Below, one piece after another: positions 36,490 through 45,290 of a stretch of 64,000 bases of DNA. Position 1 is the first letter of the stretch; every line of letters begins with the position of its first letter. Location: positions 1 through 64,000 of the forward strand of contig DASUGH010000056.1 of NCBI GenBank assembly GCA_036274155.1. Reading direction: 5' to 3'. Origin of the DNA: Gp6-AA40 sp036274155 (GTDB lineage Bacteria > Acidobacteriota > Vicinamibacteria > Vicinamibacterales > UBA2999). A model generated the notes under the pieces. It worked only from the letters and a program-made list of their open reading frames with translations, searched no databases and was not told the origin of the DNA. The position numbers were made by a program, and so were the translations under genes.

Positions 36490-37920
36490 TTATTGAGAGG
36501 GCGCCGAAGCATCACGACCGCGCCGTGCCAGCAGCATCGACATCGCTGCCCAGGCGATCAGGAACACGACGAATCGGAGCGCCAGGACAGACGGCCCGTT
36601 CCACGCCGGAAGCATTCGCTGCAGCGCCGGCACCGATTCGAGCAGCGCACTGGTGCCGTCTTCGTAATTCCACAACGCTTTGGGCCACTGCCACACGACC
36701 GCATCGATCACGATCTGCAGGCTGACGATCGCGGCAATCACCGCGGCTCGAACACCGCGGACCGAACGAGTCCAGGCTACGACCGGAACGGCGAGGAGCG
36801 GCACGACAGGCATCACCATCCGTGCCGGCGGCGACCAGCCGCCGATCCAGCCATGGATGTTGATGTACGGCACGACGACCGTGACGCCGTAAGCGGCTGC
36901 CAGCAGGAACGCGGGGCGCACGCCGGGCCGCTCGCGCGTGCGGCGGTCGAGCAGCGACGGCGCGGCGAGCAGGTAAATCGGCGCGTAGGTCAGCAATCCG
37001 AACTCCTGATCGAACAGCAGGCCGGTGGTCCGTACGAACATCTCGCGCACGGCGTCTGACAGCGGCATGGCCGCATCCCCCGCGACCGCCATCGGCGTCG
37101 TCAGCCACGTTCCCCAGAACGCATGAACGATGGCGGCGCGCAGCAGCAGGAGCGCCGCGAGCGCGGCGCCCCATGCCGTCCACTCGCGACTCGAACCGCG
37201 CGTGCGAGAGAGGCGCACCGCGCTCCACGCAATCAACGCCGCCACCGCGGCGATATTCCTCACGTGGAGCAGCAGCAGGAATCCGATGGCTGCGCCGACC
37301 AGGAACCAGGGCGGCCGCCGTTCGTCGGGGTCGCTGAGCAGCCGGAACAGCCAGAGGATGATCAGTGCCGACGGAAGCTCGGTAAAAAACAGAAACGCCA
37401 GCGAAAGCACCGGGGGCGACAGCGCAATCAGCATCGCCCAGCACTGCGCCGCGGCGTCGGATGCAGCGGAGCGGCGGAAGATCTCGAACAGTTGCAGCGC
37501 CAGCGCGACAGCGATGACCGCCATGGCAAGGCTGATCAGATGCCGGAAGATCAGGATGTCATCCAGGCGCGCCCGCTTCAGCAGCGCCGCAGGCAGCGTC
37601 CGCGCGAGCCATTCGGCCAGCGGATAGACGATGCGGACGTAAGGGGCGAACACGATCGGCAGGCCGACGTCGTGCGCGGGGCGAAGGACACCGCCGATGC
37701 CAGGCCGGGCGTGATCGTCCGGCGTCAGCGTGCCGCCGCCGATCAGGTTCCCCGGCATCGCATAGTTGTTCGCCAGATCGAAGTCGCCGTCGAAAGCGAG
37801 CGACTGGGCGGCGATCAGATAGTGCGCCTCGTCGCCGGACCCGGCGAAGGTGCCGTGGGTGATGAGACCCCAGATGGCGAGAAACACGACAGCGGCGATC
37901 ACCCGGCGGCGGACGCGCAC
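36490..37920 (-). CDS. Membrane glycosyltransferase-like protein (polytopic)
   Basis: The 476-residue protein starts with a GTG at 37920 and has about ten to twelve membrane segments. The N-terminal loop contains SGDEAHYLIAAQSLAFDGDFDLANNY, the acidic DExHY pattern of GT-C glycosyltransferases, which use polyprenyl-phosphate sugars. A luminal segment (YAPIYLLAAPSLLDR) and a later NIHGWIGGWSPPARMVMPVVPLLAVP block are shared with the 'DUF2142/PMT-like' proteins of Acidobacteria. The sugar and acceptor are unknown. The gene is divergent from the cytochrome gene starting at 37979, separated by only 58 bp. Confidence 0.7.
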   Translation of the reverse strand: MRVRRRVIAAVVFLAIWGLITHGTFAGSGDEAHYLIAAQSLAFDGDFDLANNYAMPGNLIGGGTLTPDDHARPGIGGVLRPAHDVGLPIVFAPYVRIVYPLAEWLARTLPAALLKRARLDDILIFRHLISLAMAVIAVALALQLFEIFRRSAASDAAAQCWAMLIALSPPVLSLAFLFFTELPSALIILWLFRLLSDPDERRPPWFLVGAAIGFLLLLHVRNIAAVAALIAWSAVRLSRTRGSSREWTAWGAALAALLLLRAAIVHAFWGTWLTTPMAVAGDAAMPLSDAVREMFVRTTGLLFDQEFGLLTYAPIYLLAAPSLLDRRTRERPGVRPAFLLAAAYGVTVVVPYINIHGWIGGWSPPARMVMPVVPLLAVPVVAWTRSVRGVRAAVIAAIVSLQIVIDAVVWQWPKALWNYEDGTSALLESVPALQRMLPAWNGPSVLALRFVVFLIAWAAMSMLLARRGRDASAPSQ

Positions 37921-37965
37921 CGCAGCATCATGTCATCAGTCGCGCGCCTCGCGGTCCACAGCGGT

Positions 37966-37971
37966 TACCAT
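37966..37971 (+). promoter_or_regulatory. -10 element TACCAT, leaderless promoter of the cytochrome gene
   Basis: TACCAT ends 7 nt before the ATG at 37979 and no Shine-Dalgarno is present between them, matching the geometry seen before several genes here. Confidence 0.45.
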
Positions 37972-37978
37972 CTGCTGT

Positions 37979-38491
37979 ATGAAGGGCATCGTCGTAACCG
38001 TGGCCGCAGCCGCCATGCTCGTGGCGATCTCGATGGCGATACACGCCCAGGCGCCGGCGCCGGACCCCGACGACGTGGCGGCCGGCATGCGCATCTACCG
38101 GCAGAAGGCCGACTGCCAGGCCTGCCACGGGTGGGCCGCTGACGGGCGCAAGATGGACAGCCAGATGCCCGACGGCGCGAACCTGCGTACGACGAAGCTG
38201 GATCGCGAAAAGCTCGTGATGGCCATCAAGTGCGGCATCCCCGGAAAGGCGATGCCGGCGTTCGATCGACTCGCGTACAGCGACGGACGGTGCTACGGGA
38301 TGAAGCAGGCGGACCTGCAGCGCCTGGGGACGACCATGCCTGACCCCGCCGCCACGCTGCAGCCGCGCGAGATCGAGCAGGTGGCCGACTTCCTCTTCGC
38401 GAAGGTCGTGGGGAAAGGTCCGATGGACCGGGCGAAGTGCATCGAGTTCTGGGGGTCCGACGTCGCCACGTGCGCGGAGTTCGGCCGCTAG
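37979..38491 (+). CDS. Exported c-type cytochrome
   Basis: The 170-residue protein has a signal peptide (MKGIVVTVAAAAMLVAISMAIHAQA) and a haem-binding CQACH motif within RIYRQKADCQACHGWAADG. Met residues in GKAMPAF or in SQMP could be the second axial ligand. The C-terminal EIEQVADFLFAKVVG helix is the usual closing helix of class I cytochromes c. Two further cysteines near the end (AKCIEFWG...ATCAEFG) could form a disulfide. It probably carries electrons in the periplasm, perhaps from the PQQ alcohol dehydrogenase encoded at 39965-41737. Its stop TAG overlaps the stop of the convergent amidohydrolase in CTAG. Confidence 0.85.
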   Translation: MKGIVVTVAAAAMLVAISMAIHAQAPAPDPDDVAAGMRIYRQKADCQACHGWAADGRKMDSQMPDGANLRTTKLDREKLVMAIKCGIPGKAMPAFDRLAYSDGRCYGMKQADLQRLGTTMPDPAATLQPREIEQVADFLFAKVVGKGPMDRAKCIEFWGSDVATCAEFGR

Positions 38492-39867
38492 CGCCGGCCG
38501 ACGACTGCCTTTCCGCCTTTCATCACGAAGCGCACGCGCTGGAGCGCGGTGATATCGGCTGTCGGATCCCCGGGCACCGCGACGAGATCGGCAAACTTTC
38601 CCTTCGCAACCGAGCCGACCTCGGCCTGCCAGCCCATGACCTCGGCATTGACCATGGTCGCCGCCTGCAGAGCGCGGACCGGCGTCATGCCGGCCCGGCG
38701 GACGAGCAGCTCGAGCTCCAGCGCCTGGGTGCCGTGCGGAAACGCCGTCCCGTCGACGCCGCTCCCGACCATCGTCCGAAGGCCGCGCGTAGCGGCGGCC
38801 ATCGACACCGCCTTTTCGAAGATCGGGATCATGCGGTACTTCCCGCCGGTGTTCTTGGCGTCGTTGTCGTCCATGTACGGCGCCGTATAACGGGCGAGCG
38901 TCGGATCGAAATCGAGCTTCTTCTGCACCATCGAATCGAGCTGCGCCTGGGTGAGGCCGTAGCCGTGCTCGATCGTGTCGCAGCCGGCGGTGATGGCGTA
39001 CTGCAGCCCGTCGCCGCCGAACGCGTGGCACGCCGCCTTGCGCCCCAGGCGATGGGTTTCGTCGATGATCGCCTGAAGAACGTTCAGTGGATAGGTCAGC
39101 ACGTACTGCGGCTCGCCGTTCGCCGCAAACGAGTAGGCGCCGGCGGGATAGAGCTTGATCCAGTCGACGCCATGCGCCACGTGATCGCGCACGGCGGCAC
39201 GGCCCTCCTCGGCGGAGCGGATGACGGCGCCGGCCAGCGGATCGTCGGGAGCTCCGGTCTTCGGCGGCTCGGCGCTCCACCGAATCCCGCGGCCTGCCAC
39301 CTGCAGCCGCGGCCCCTCCACATCGCCCATCGTGATCGCATCGCGCAGCTCGACGTCGGCGTAGCCGTTGCTGTGCGAGCTCATGTCGCGTGCTGACGTG
39401 AAGCCGGCGGCCAGATCGGCCTGGGCGTTCTGGATGGCGAGGATCGTCGCGCGCTCGCGTGACATCTTCGCGGTCGGCGTGTTGAACATGTGCGTGTGCG
39501 CGTCGATCAGACCCGGGATCACGGTCATCGCACTGAGGTCGATCACCTGCGCCCCGGCCGGCGGCTTCACCTGTCTCTCCGGTCCGACGTCTGTAATCCG
39601 CTCACCCTGAACGAGGATCACCTGCTTGCTGAGCGTGCGCCCCGAAACGCTGTCGAACAGGCGGCCGGCACGTACGGCGATGACGCCAGTGGACGCGGGA
39701 GCGCACTGCAGCGTGCCGCCTTCGGGTCCCGCGCACGGCGACGCGCCGACGTTGCGCCACGGACCAGCCACCGGTTTCCGGGCGGGAGTGGCGGGGGCTT
39801 GCGCGGCGACGAGCGCGCCAAACAATGCGCACGTCAGCACGATCACGACGGCCGCGATGCGTGTCAT
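38488..39867 (-). CDS. Exported metal-dependent amidohydrolase
   Basis: The 459-residue protein begins with a signal peptide (RIAAVVIVLTCALFGALVAAQ). An amidohydrolase core follows: AVRAGRLFDSVSGRTLSKQVILVQGERITDVG, then VIPGLIDAHTHMFN with the metal-binding HxH, later CHAFGG, IEHGYGL and a C-terminal MVGSGVDGTAFPHG with the catalytic Asp. ALQAATMVNAEVMGW and VAKGKFADLVAVPGDPTADI are typical of the imidazolonepropionase-like or dipeptidase-like subgroup that is heavily expanded in this phylum. It would hydrolyse a small amide or cyclic substrate in the periplasm; the substrate is unknown. Its stop codon overlaps that of the convergent cytochrome gene by 4 bp. Confidence 0.88.
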   Translation of the reverse strand: MTRIAAVVIVLTCALFGALVAAQAPATPARKPVAGPWRNVGASPCAGPEGGTLQCAPASTGVIAVRAGRLFDSVSGRTLSKQVILVQGERITDVGPERQVKPPAGAQVIDLSAMTVIPGLIDAHTHMFNTPTAKMSRERATILAIQNAQADLAAGFTSARDMSSHSNGYADVELRDAITMGDVEGPRLQVAGRGIRWSAEPPKTGAPDDPLAGAVIRSAEEGRAAVRDHVAHGVDWIKLYPAGAYSFAANGEPQYVLTYPLNVLQAIIDETHRLGRKAACHAFGGDGLQYAITAGCDTIEHGYGLTQAQLDSMVQKKLDFDPTLARYTAPYMDDNDAKNTGGKYRMIPIFEKAVSMAAATRGLRTMVGSGVDGTAFPHGTQALELELLVRRAGMTPVRALQAATMVNAEVMGWQAEVGSVAKGKFADLVAVPGDPTADITALQRVRFVMKGGKAVVGRR

Positions 39868-39964
39868 CGAATGTCCTCCAGGCGACCAGCCAACCGCGCT
39901 TCAGGCTTTCGGCTTGTCCCTCGCGTGTCTCGAGCCGTACTTGGCCTCTGTGTCCCTCAGTGCC

Positions 39965-41737
39965 TCAATTCAACGCGAAGACGAAGAGGTAGCTCGAGTT
40001 CTGCAGCTTGTCCCAGTTGACCGGGTGCAGGTGACGTCCGCCGGCCTGCACCGCCAGGTACTGCTTCGGTCCAATCGCGTAGGTCACCGGCGCGCCTTTG
40101 AGCGGCGTGCCGACGTTGAAGCGCCACAGCTCTTCGAGCGTCTCGTCGTTGTAGGCCACCACCCAGCCGTCCTGCAGCGCCGAGAAGACGAGTCCTCCGG
40201 CGGTCGCCAGCGCGCCCGAGCGGACCTCGATGTCGGTGACCGCCTTCGCGATCACTTTGTGGTTGACGGCGTCGAACGCGGTGACGGCGCCGTAGTAGAG
40301 ATCGCTGCTGTACTGGCGGTTCTGACTGCTCTTGTTGTCGATCCCGCCATCCTTCGACAGCACGGCGACGGTAGCCCCGTTCGACGTGAAGCAACCCTCG
40401 GTGCCCACACCGTAAGCGATGTTCTTCACCGGGTTGAATGCCATCGGCTGATGGGCGACCCCGCCGTGCCACGTCGGGCACGTCCGCTTCTTGCCGTCAC
40501 CTCTCAACGCCCGCGCCTCGCGGTTGTAGAGCTGCACGGCCGCCTTCGGGTCGTAGTCGAGCGGCTTGCCCGTCTTCGGGTCGATCCCCTTCGTCCAGTT
40601 CAGATCGTTCACGTACTTCTCGGCCTTGATGAACCGGCCGTTGGTGCGATCCACCGAGTAGAAGAATCCGTTGCGCGCGTAGTGCCCGACCACCTTGCGC
40701 ATCTGCCCGCCGATCGTCGTGTCGTAGAGCATGAACACGCCCGCCTCGTCGTAGTCCCATGAATCGTTCGGCGTGTACTGGAAGTGCCAGGCCAGCTTGC
40801 CCGTCGCCACGTCGAGCGCCACCACCGAGTTCGTAAAGAGGTTGTCGCCCGGCCGGAACTCGGGGTCGTAAATCGGGAACGGATTGCCGGTGCCGACGAT
40901 GTACAGGTTCTGCGCCGGGTCGTAGGAGCCGGTCTGCCAGATGCCGCCGCCGCCCGTCTTCCAGGCGTTGTGATCGTCTTTCCAGGTCTCGCTGCCCGGC
41001 TCGCCCGGCTTCGGCACCGTGTACCAGCGCCAGAGCTCCTTGCCGCTGTTGACATCGAGGGCGGCGACCCATCCGCGCGTCCCGCCGTCGCCGGCGCCGT
41101 TCTGCACCAGCACCTTGCCCTCGGCGACGAGCGGTGCGGTGAGGAAGCGCTCCTGGTTTCCGAACTCGTTCCTGGCGGCAATCTTCTTGTCCCAGACGAT
41201 CTCGCCGTTCTCGCGATTCACCGCGATGACCCGCCCGTCGGGCAGGTTGGCAATCACCTTGTCCTCCCACAACGCGATGCCGCGCGTGCGCGAGGTGTTG
41301 CCCTCGTGCTGGACGCCGGGGTCTGCCACCCACACGAAGCTGCCGCGAGACGGATTCCGAGCGTCGATCTTGTAGATCGTTCCCCACCCGTCGCTCGTGT
41401 ACATGAAGCCGTTGTCGATGAGCGGGTTGAGCTCGTTCTCGGGTCCGTTCTGCCCGACGTCCTGCATGCCGCCGAGCGCCAGCGCCCACACCATCCGCAG
41501 CTCCTTCACGTTGCCGCGGTTGATCTGGGTGAGCTTCGAGTAGCGCAGCGAGCCGTAGTCGCCGTTCATCAGCAGCCAGTTCTGCGGCTCGTTCGCGGCG
41601 TTGATCAGCCGATCCTTGTTCACCGTCAACGAGTACTGAGCGGTCAAGGCGGCGGTCGCAGCGGCGACGCAGAGGGCGCCGGCGAGCACGAGGCGGGAAC
41701 CGGAAAGACGGTTTCGGGAAATGACTCCAGGAAGCAT
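39965..41737 (-). CDS. PQQ-dependent alcohol dehydrogenase with lanthanide-type WDYD signature
   Basis: The ATG at 41737 gives 590 residues with a signal peptide ending in the AATAALTA region. The eight-bladed propeller repeats are clear: NWLLMNGDYGSLRYSKLTQI, ALDVNSGKELWRW, GGGIWQTGSYDPAQNLYIVGTGNP, ALDVATGKLAWHFQYTPNDSWDYD, and GALATAGGLVFSALQDGWVVAYNDETLEELW. The active-site Asp is the first Asp of WDYD (about residue 328). In XoxF-type enzymes a second Asp two residues later coordinates a lanthanide, whereas Ca-dependent MxaF has Ala there; this protein has Asp. No vicinal Cys-Cys pair was seen. It should oxidise alcohols in the periplasm and pass electrons to a cytochrome such as the one at 37979. 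No pqq biosynthesis genes are nearby. Confidence 0.88.
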   Translation of the reverse strand: MLPGVISRNRLSGSRLVLAGALCVAAATAALTAQYSLTVNKDRLINAANEPQNWLLMNGDYGSLRYSKLTQINRGNVKELRMVWALALGGMQDVGQNGPENELNPLIDNGFMYTSDGWGTIYKIDARNPSRGSFVWVADPGVQHEGNTSRTRGIALWEDKVIANLPDGRVIAVNRENGEIVWDKKIAARNEFGNQERFLTAPLVAEGKVLVQNGAGDGGTRGWVAALDVNSGKELWRWYTVPKPGEPGSETWKDDHNAWKTGGGGIWQTGSYDPAQNLYIVGTGNPFPIYDPEFRPGDNLFTNSVVALDVATGKLAWHFQYTPNDSWDYDEAGVFMLYDTTIGGQMRKVVGHYARNGFFYSVDRTNGRFIKAEKYVNDLNWTKGIDPKTGKPLDYDPKAAVQLYNREARALRGDGKKRTCPTWHGGVAHQPMAFNPVKNIAYGVGTEGCFTSNGATVAVLSKDGGIDNKSSQNRQYSSDLYYGAVTAFDAVNHKVIAKAVTDIEVRSGALATAGGLVFSALQDGWVVAYNDETLEELWRFNVGTPLKGAPVTYAIGPKQYLAVQAGGRHLHPVNWDKLQNSSYLFVFALN

Positions 41738-41822
41738 GGCGTGGATACTACCGCCAGCCCGGCTTCCTGTCACAGGGCTGGCGCGCACCTTTGGTCTTTT
41801 TTATCCGTTCTCGACCGACCCG

Positions 41823-42818
41823 TTATCTGATCTTGACCGACCCGCTCCGGCTGCTGACGCGTACCAGCGCACCGCCGCCGCTCACGGTCCCGGCGATCCG
41901 CCGCTCGGTCGACGAGCCTGCGATCGTGAGGCCGTCGACGTACGTCTTTCCCGAGCCGCTGTCGACGTCGAACGTCATCTTCGCGTCGGGCGCAAACGCG
42001 AGATCGACGCCGCCGGAACCTGAGACCACGCGCCAGGGTGAGAGCGGTGTGCCACTGATCCGCAGGTGGCCGCTGCTCGAAGAAGCGGTGAGACCGCCGC
42101 GAACGCCGTCCAGATCGATCGCGCTCGAGCCGGTCTCGACCTCGACATCTCCTTCGCCGACGAACCAGGCGCGTATGGCGCCGCTCTGTGTGCGCGCCGA
42201 CAGACCGGCCCCGAGCTTGCGCAACGTGATCGCGCTGCTGCCGGTCGAGACGCGCAGCTCGCGGCCGACCCCGCTCACGTCGATGGCGCCCGAGCCGCTC
42301 GCCACCTCGGCACTGCCGCCGAGATCACGCAGGGCGATGGCCGCCGACTGCGTCCGCACGTTGACGTGTCCGCTCACGCCGCTGACCGTCGTGGCGCCGG
42401 AATCGCTGTCCGTCTTCACCGCCATGCCGCGCGGCACCGTCACCCGATAGGCGATGGTCACGGCGCGCCGCTCCTCGTCCGATGAGGGTGGCCGCAGGCG
42501 CAGCGTGCCGCCGTCCTCCTCCACCGGCGGGTTCGCAGCAACCCGTTTCGCAATCTCGACTGCGTTTGCCGGTACGTTCCAGCCGATACGGACGGTTGCC
42601 GTACCCGTGACCGTGACCCGATCGGTCTCTGCTCCGACGATCTCGATTCGGCCGCGCGCCGTCGACACGTCGAGCACGCCGTTCGCGCCCATCTGATACG
42701 TGCGCTCGAAGGGCATCCGTTGGGCTGCCGCCGGAGTGGCGATGGCTACGAGCACCAGACCCGTGACCAGGCCGATCGAACACGGGATACGACGGACGAT
42801 CGAAGACTTCCTGGGCAT
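41823..42818 (-). CDS. DUF4097-family exported beta-helix-like protein
   Basis: The 331-residue protein has a signal peptide ending near PAAAQ and a mature part built of short repeating beta units such as GHVNVRTQSAAIALRDLGGSAEVASGSGAIDVSGVGRELRV with Ser/Gly at regular spacing. This is the pattern of DUF4097 (putative adhesin) proteins, which adopt a beta-helix. A region with SDSGATTVSGVSGHV shows the typical SDSGA stretch. It is presumably periplasmic or surface-located and may act as a structural or adhesion protein. It follows the PQQ dehydrogenase region by 85 bp on the same strand. Confidence 0.8.
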   Translation of the reverse strand: MPRKSSIVRRIPCSIGLVTGLVLVAIATPAAAQRMPFERTYQMGANGVLDVSTARGRIEIVGAETDRVTVTGTATVRIGWNVPANAVEIAKRVAANPPVEEDGGTLRLRPPSSDEERRAVTIAYRVTVPRGMAVKTDSDSGATTVSGVSGHVNVRTQSAAIALRDLGGSAEVASGSGAIDVSGVGRELRVSTGSSAITLRKLGAGLSARTQSGAIRAWFVGEGDVEVETGSSAIDLDGVRGGLTASSSSGHLRISGTPLSPWRVVSGSGGVDLAFAPDAKMTFDVDSGSGKTYVDGLTIAGSSTERRIAGTVSGGGALVRVSSRSGSVKIR

Positions 42819-42840
42819 GGGACAGTCTAACCCTCACTCC

Positions 42841-42871
42841 AGCCCCCCGGACGAAAACCGGGCGGGGGGCT
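42841..42871. terminator. GC-rich hairpin between DUF4097 gene and a gene remnant
   Basis: AGCCCCCC and GGGGGGCT pair over 8 bp, and an inner GG/CC pair extends the stem past a 4-nt bulge. It covers the last bases of the remnant's stop codon. There is no T-run on either strand, so terminator function is uncertain. Confidence 0.4.
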
Positions 42872-43217
42872 ATCGCCGGCTCAGCATCGCCGGCCAGTTG
42901 GTGACGATGGTCGTCGGCACGGCCGAACCGGGGAGGTCGTCGGGAAGGATCGACACCACGCGCCCGTCGCTGGTCACGTCGTAGATGCCGCGCGGCGTGG
43001 CCCAGGAGGAGAACGGGCGCACGTCGCGGACGTTCACCGCACCGGGGGCCACGGTGATCGTCGCTGACATCAGACGTGGCCCTGGCTGCTGCGCACCGCG
43101 CGGGGCGCCTGGCGATGGAGCAGCTGGCGGGCCGGCGGGCGCCGGTGCCGCATTCACGGCCGTCTGAAAGACGAGTTCGGTGGCGGTGGTCCACCGCGTC
43201 GCACCAGTCTGGTTGAA
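42870..43217 (-). pseudogene. C-terminal remnant of a kinase/TolB-like propeller protein
   Basis: An open frame starts right after a TAA at 43218-43220 and lacks an ATG start; the reading is FNQTGATRWTTATELVFQTAV, an Ala/Pro/Gly linker, then SWATPRGIYDVTSDGRVVSIL and TIVTNWPAMLSRR. The YDVTxDGRxFLxxxP...ITVVxNWxxxL ending is the usual C-terminus of acidobacterial serine/threonine kinases carrying WD40/TolB-like propellers. Only the last ~115 residues remain. The dapC promoter lies within its 5' end. I infer a truncated relic; expression is doubtful, though a GTG at 43157 could start a 95-residue product. Confidence 0.6.
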
Positions 43218-43218
43218 T

Positions 43219-43224
43219 TAGATT
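43219..43224 (+). promoter_or_regulatory. -10 element TAGATT, leaderless promoter of the dap operon
   Basis: TAGATT ends 6 nt before the GTG start at 43231, and no Shine-Dalgarno is visible. The operon message would begin at the start codon. The element overlaps the truncated kinase remnant. Confidence 0.45.
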
Positions 43225-43230
43225 CTTAGC

Positions 43231-44445
43231 GTGAATCCGCGACTCGCCCGGCTGCACCCATATCCCTTCGAACGGCTTCGTGCCCTGTTAGACGACGTTT
43301 CACCGGCGTCGCTGCCGCCGATCCGGCTGTCCATCGGTGAGCCGCAGCACCCGACGCCTGACCTCGTCCGCCGCGCACTCGTCGCGCATCTCGATGGCCT
43401 GTCGACCTACCCGGCCACCGCTGGCCTGGACGCGCTGCGCGAGGCGATGGCGGCATGGTTCGCACGGCGATACAACCTGCACGGATTGGATCCCACGCAG
43501 CACGTGCTACCAGTAAACGGCTCACGCGAGGCGCTGTTCGCGTTTGCGCAGGCAATCGTCGATGACACGCGGAGCGTGACTCGAACGGGTGTGGCCAAGG
43601 CGGGACCTCTGGTCGTCTGTCCGAATCCGTTCTATCAAATCTACGAAGGGGCGGCGCTGCTGGCCGGTGCCGAGCCGGTCTTCCTGAATCAGACGGCACG
43701 CCACGGATTCCATCTGGATCTCGAGTCGTTGACTGACGATCAATGGCGGCGAACACAGCTCATCTACGTCTGCTCGCCTGGCAACCCGACCGGCCATGTG
43801 CTGGATCTCGATGGCTGGTGCAGGCTCTTCGAGTACGCCGACCGCTACGGCTTCGTGATCGCCTCCGACGAGTGCTATTCGGAGATCTATCCCGACGAGG
43901 ACTCTCCGCCGCTTGGCGGCCTCGAGGCGGCCCGGAGACTTGGCCGCGACGACTTTCGCAATCTGGTGGTGTTCACCAGCCTGTCGAAGCGCTCCAATGT
44001 TCCGGGACTGCGATCGGGCGGCGTCGCCGGCGATGCCGCGCTGCTCAAGAAGTTCCTGCTGTATCGCACATATCATGGATGCGCGATGAATCCGGCGTCG
44101 CAGCACGCCAGCATGGCCGCGTGGAACGACGAGGCGCATGTGCGCGACAATCGGGCACGCTACCGCGAGAAGTTCGCGGCGGTGGGATCGACGCTGCGGC
44201 AGGCGTTGACGATCCGCGAGCCCGAGGCGAGCTTCTACTACTGGGCGGAAGTGCCTGGCGGAGACGACGAGGCGTTCACCCGGCGGCTGTATCAGGCGGC
44301 GAACGTCACCGTGTTGCCCGGCCGGTATCTGGCGCGAGAGGCGCACGGCGAGAACCCGGGCAGCGGGTTCGTGCGTATCGCGCTCGTTCCTTCACTGACC
44401 GATTGCGTCGAGGCTGCCCGGCGCATTGTGGAGTTGTCCTGCTGA
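43231..44445 (+). CDS. dapC: Succinyldiaminopimelate aminotransferase-like enzyme
   Basis: This class I/II PLP aminotransferase has 404 residues. Conserved landmarks include IRLSIGEPQHPTPDLV, STYPATAGLDALREAMAAW, VLPVNGSREALF, CPNPFYQIYEGA, YVCSPGNPTGHVLDLD, ASDECYSEIYPDE and FTSLSKRSNVPGLRSG, where Lys about 253 binds PLP. FVRIALVPSLTDCVEAARRI carries the carboxylate-binding Arg. DapC converts N-succinyl-2-amino-6-ketopimelate to N-succinyl-LL-diaminopimelate in lysine and peptidoglycan synthesis. Specificity is inferred from the adjoining dapD and dapE genes. The GTG at 43231 has a TAGATT box 6 nt upstream. Its stop overlaps the dapD start in TGATG. Confidence 0.9.
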   Translation: MNPRLARLHPYPFERLRALLDDVSPASLPPIRLSIGEPQHPTPDLVRRALVAHLDGLSTYPATAGLDALREAMAAWFARRYNLHGLDPTQHVLPVNGSREALFAFAQAIVDDTRSVTRTGVAKAGPLVVCPNPFYQIYEGAALLAGAEPVFLNQTARHGFHLDLESLTDDQWRRTQLIYVCSPGNPTGHVLDLDGWCRLFEYADRYGFVIASDECYSEIYPDEDSPPLGGLEAARRLGRDDFRNLVVFTSLSKRSNVPGLRSGGVAGDAALLKKFLLYRTYHGCAMNPASQHASMAAWNDEAHVRDNRARYREKFAAVGSTLRQALTIREPEASFYYWAEVPGGDDEAFTRRLYQAANVTVLPGRYLAREAHGENPGSGFVRIALVPSLTDCVEAARRIVELSC

Positions 44446-45290
44446 TGGCTGACCAGGTTGTGACCGCGGCTCACCCGCTCGAGAGCCTCATCGACGAGGC
44501 GTTCGAGCGCTGCTCGGAGATCTCGCCTTCGACCGTGGGCCCGATCCTGTCCGGCGCCCTCGAACAAATCATCGGCGAGCTGAACACCGGCCGGCTGCGC
44601 GTCGCGGAAAAAACGGAACAGGGCTGGGTGACGCACCAGTGGATCAAGAAGGCCGTGCTGCTCTACTTCCGGGCGCACGACAACCAGCTGATGCCTGCCA
44701 GCGGCCATGACGCGTGGTTCGACAAGGTGCCGCTTCGCTTCAACAACTACAGCGAGGCCCAGTTCCGTCAGGGCGGGTTCCGCGTGGTGCCGCCGGCGAC
44801 GGTCCGGACCGGCGCGTTCATCGGCAAGAACGTGGTGCTCATGCCCTCCTACGTGAACATCGGCGCCTACGTGGACGAGGGCACGATGGTGGATACCTGG
44901 GCCACCGTCGGATCGTGCGCGCAGATCGGGCGGAACGTCCATCTCTCCGGCGGCGCCGGCATTGGTGGCGTCCTCGAACCGCTGCAGGCGAATCCGACGA
45001 TCATCGAGGACAACTGTTTCATCGGCGCGCGTTCGGAGGTCGTTGAAGGCGTGATCGTGGAGGCGAACTCGGTGCTGTCGATGGGTGTCTACATCGGCCA
45101 GAGCACGAAGATCTACGACCGCGCCACTGGCGAGGTGCACTACGGGCGCGTGCCCGCGGGATCGGTCGTCGTCCCTGGCAGTCTTCCGTCGGCGGACGGC
45201 AAGTACTCGCTGTACTCCGCCGTCATCGTGAAGCGCGTCGATGCGGCCACGCGCGCGAAGACGTCGATCAACGAACTGCTGCGCGAGTGA
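44445..45290 (+). CDS. dapD: Tetrahydrodipicolinate N-succinyltransferase
   Basis: The 281-residue protein is a hexapeptide-repeat acyltransferase: the left-handed beta helix is seen in VVPPATVRTGAFIGKNVVLMPSYVNIGAYVDEGTMVDTWATVGSCAQIGRNVHLSGGAGIGGVLEPLQANPTIIEDNCFIGARSEVVEGVIV. The N-terminal helical domain (LESLIDEAFERCSEI) and RFNNYSEAQFRQGGFRVVP match DapD. It transfers succinyl from succinyl-CoA to tetrahydrodipicolinate, the first committed step of the succinylase branch. Start and stop are coupled to dapC and dapE through TGATG overlaps, so all three are made at matched levels. Confidence 0.95.
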   Translation: MADQVVTAAHPLESLIDEAFERCSEISPSTVGPILSGALEQIIGELNTGRLRVAEKTEQGWVTHQWIKKAVLLYFRAHDNQLMPASGHDAWFDKVPLRFNNYSEAQFRQGGFRVVPPATVRTGAFIGKNVVLMPSYVNIGAYVDEGTMVDTWATVGSCAQIGRNVHLSGGAGIGGVLEPLQANPTIIEDNCFIGARSEVVEGVIVEANSVLSMGVYIGQSTKIYDRATGEVHYGRVPAGSVVVPGSLPSADGKYSLYSAVIVKRVDAATRAKTSINELLRE

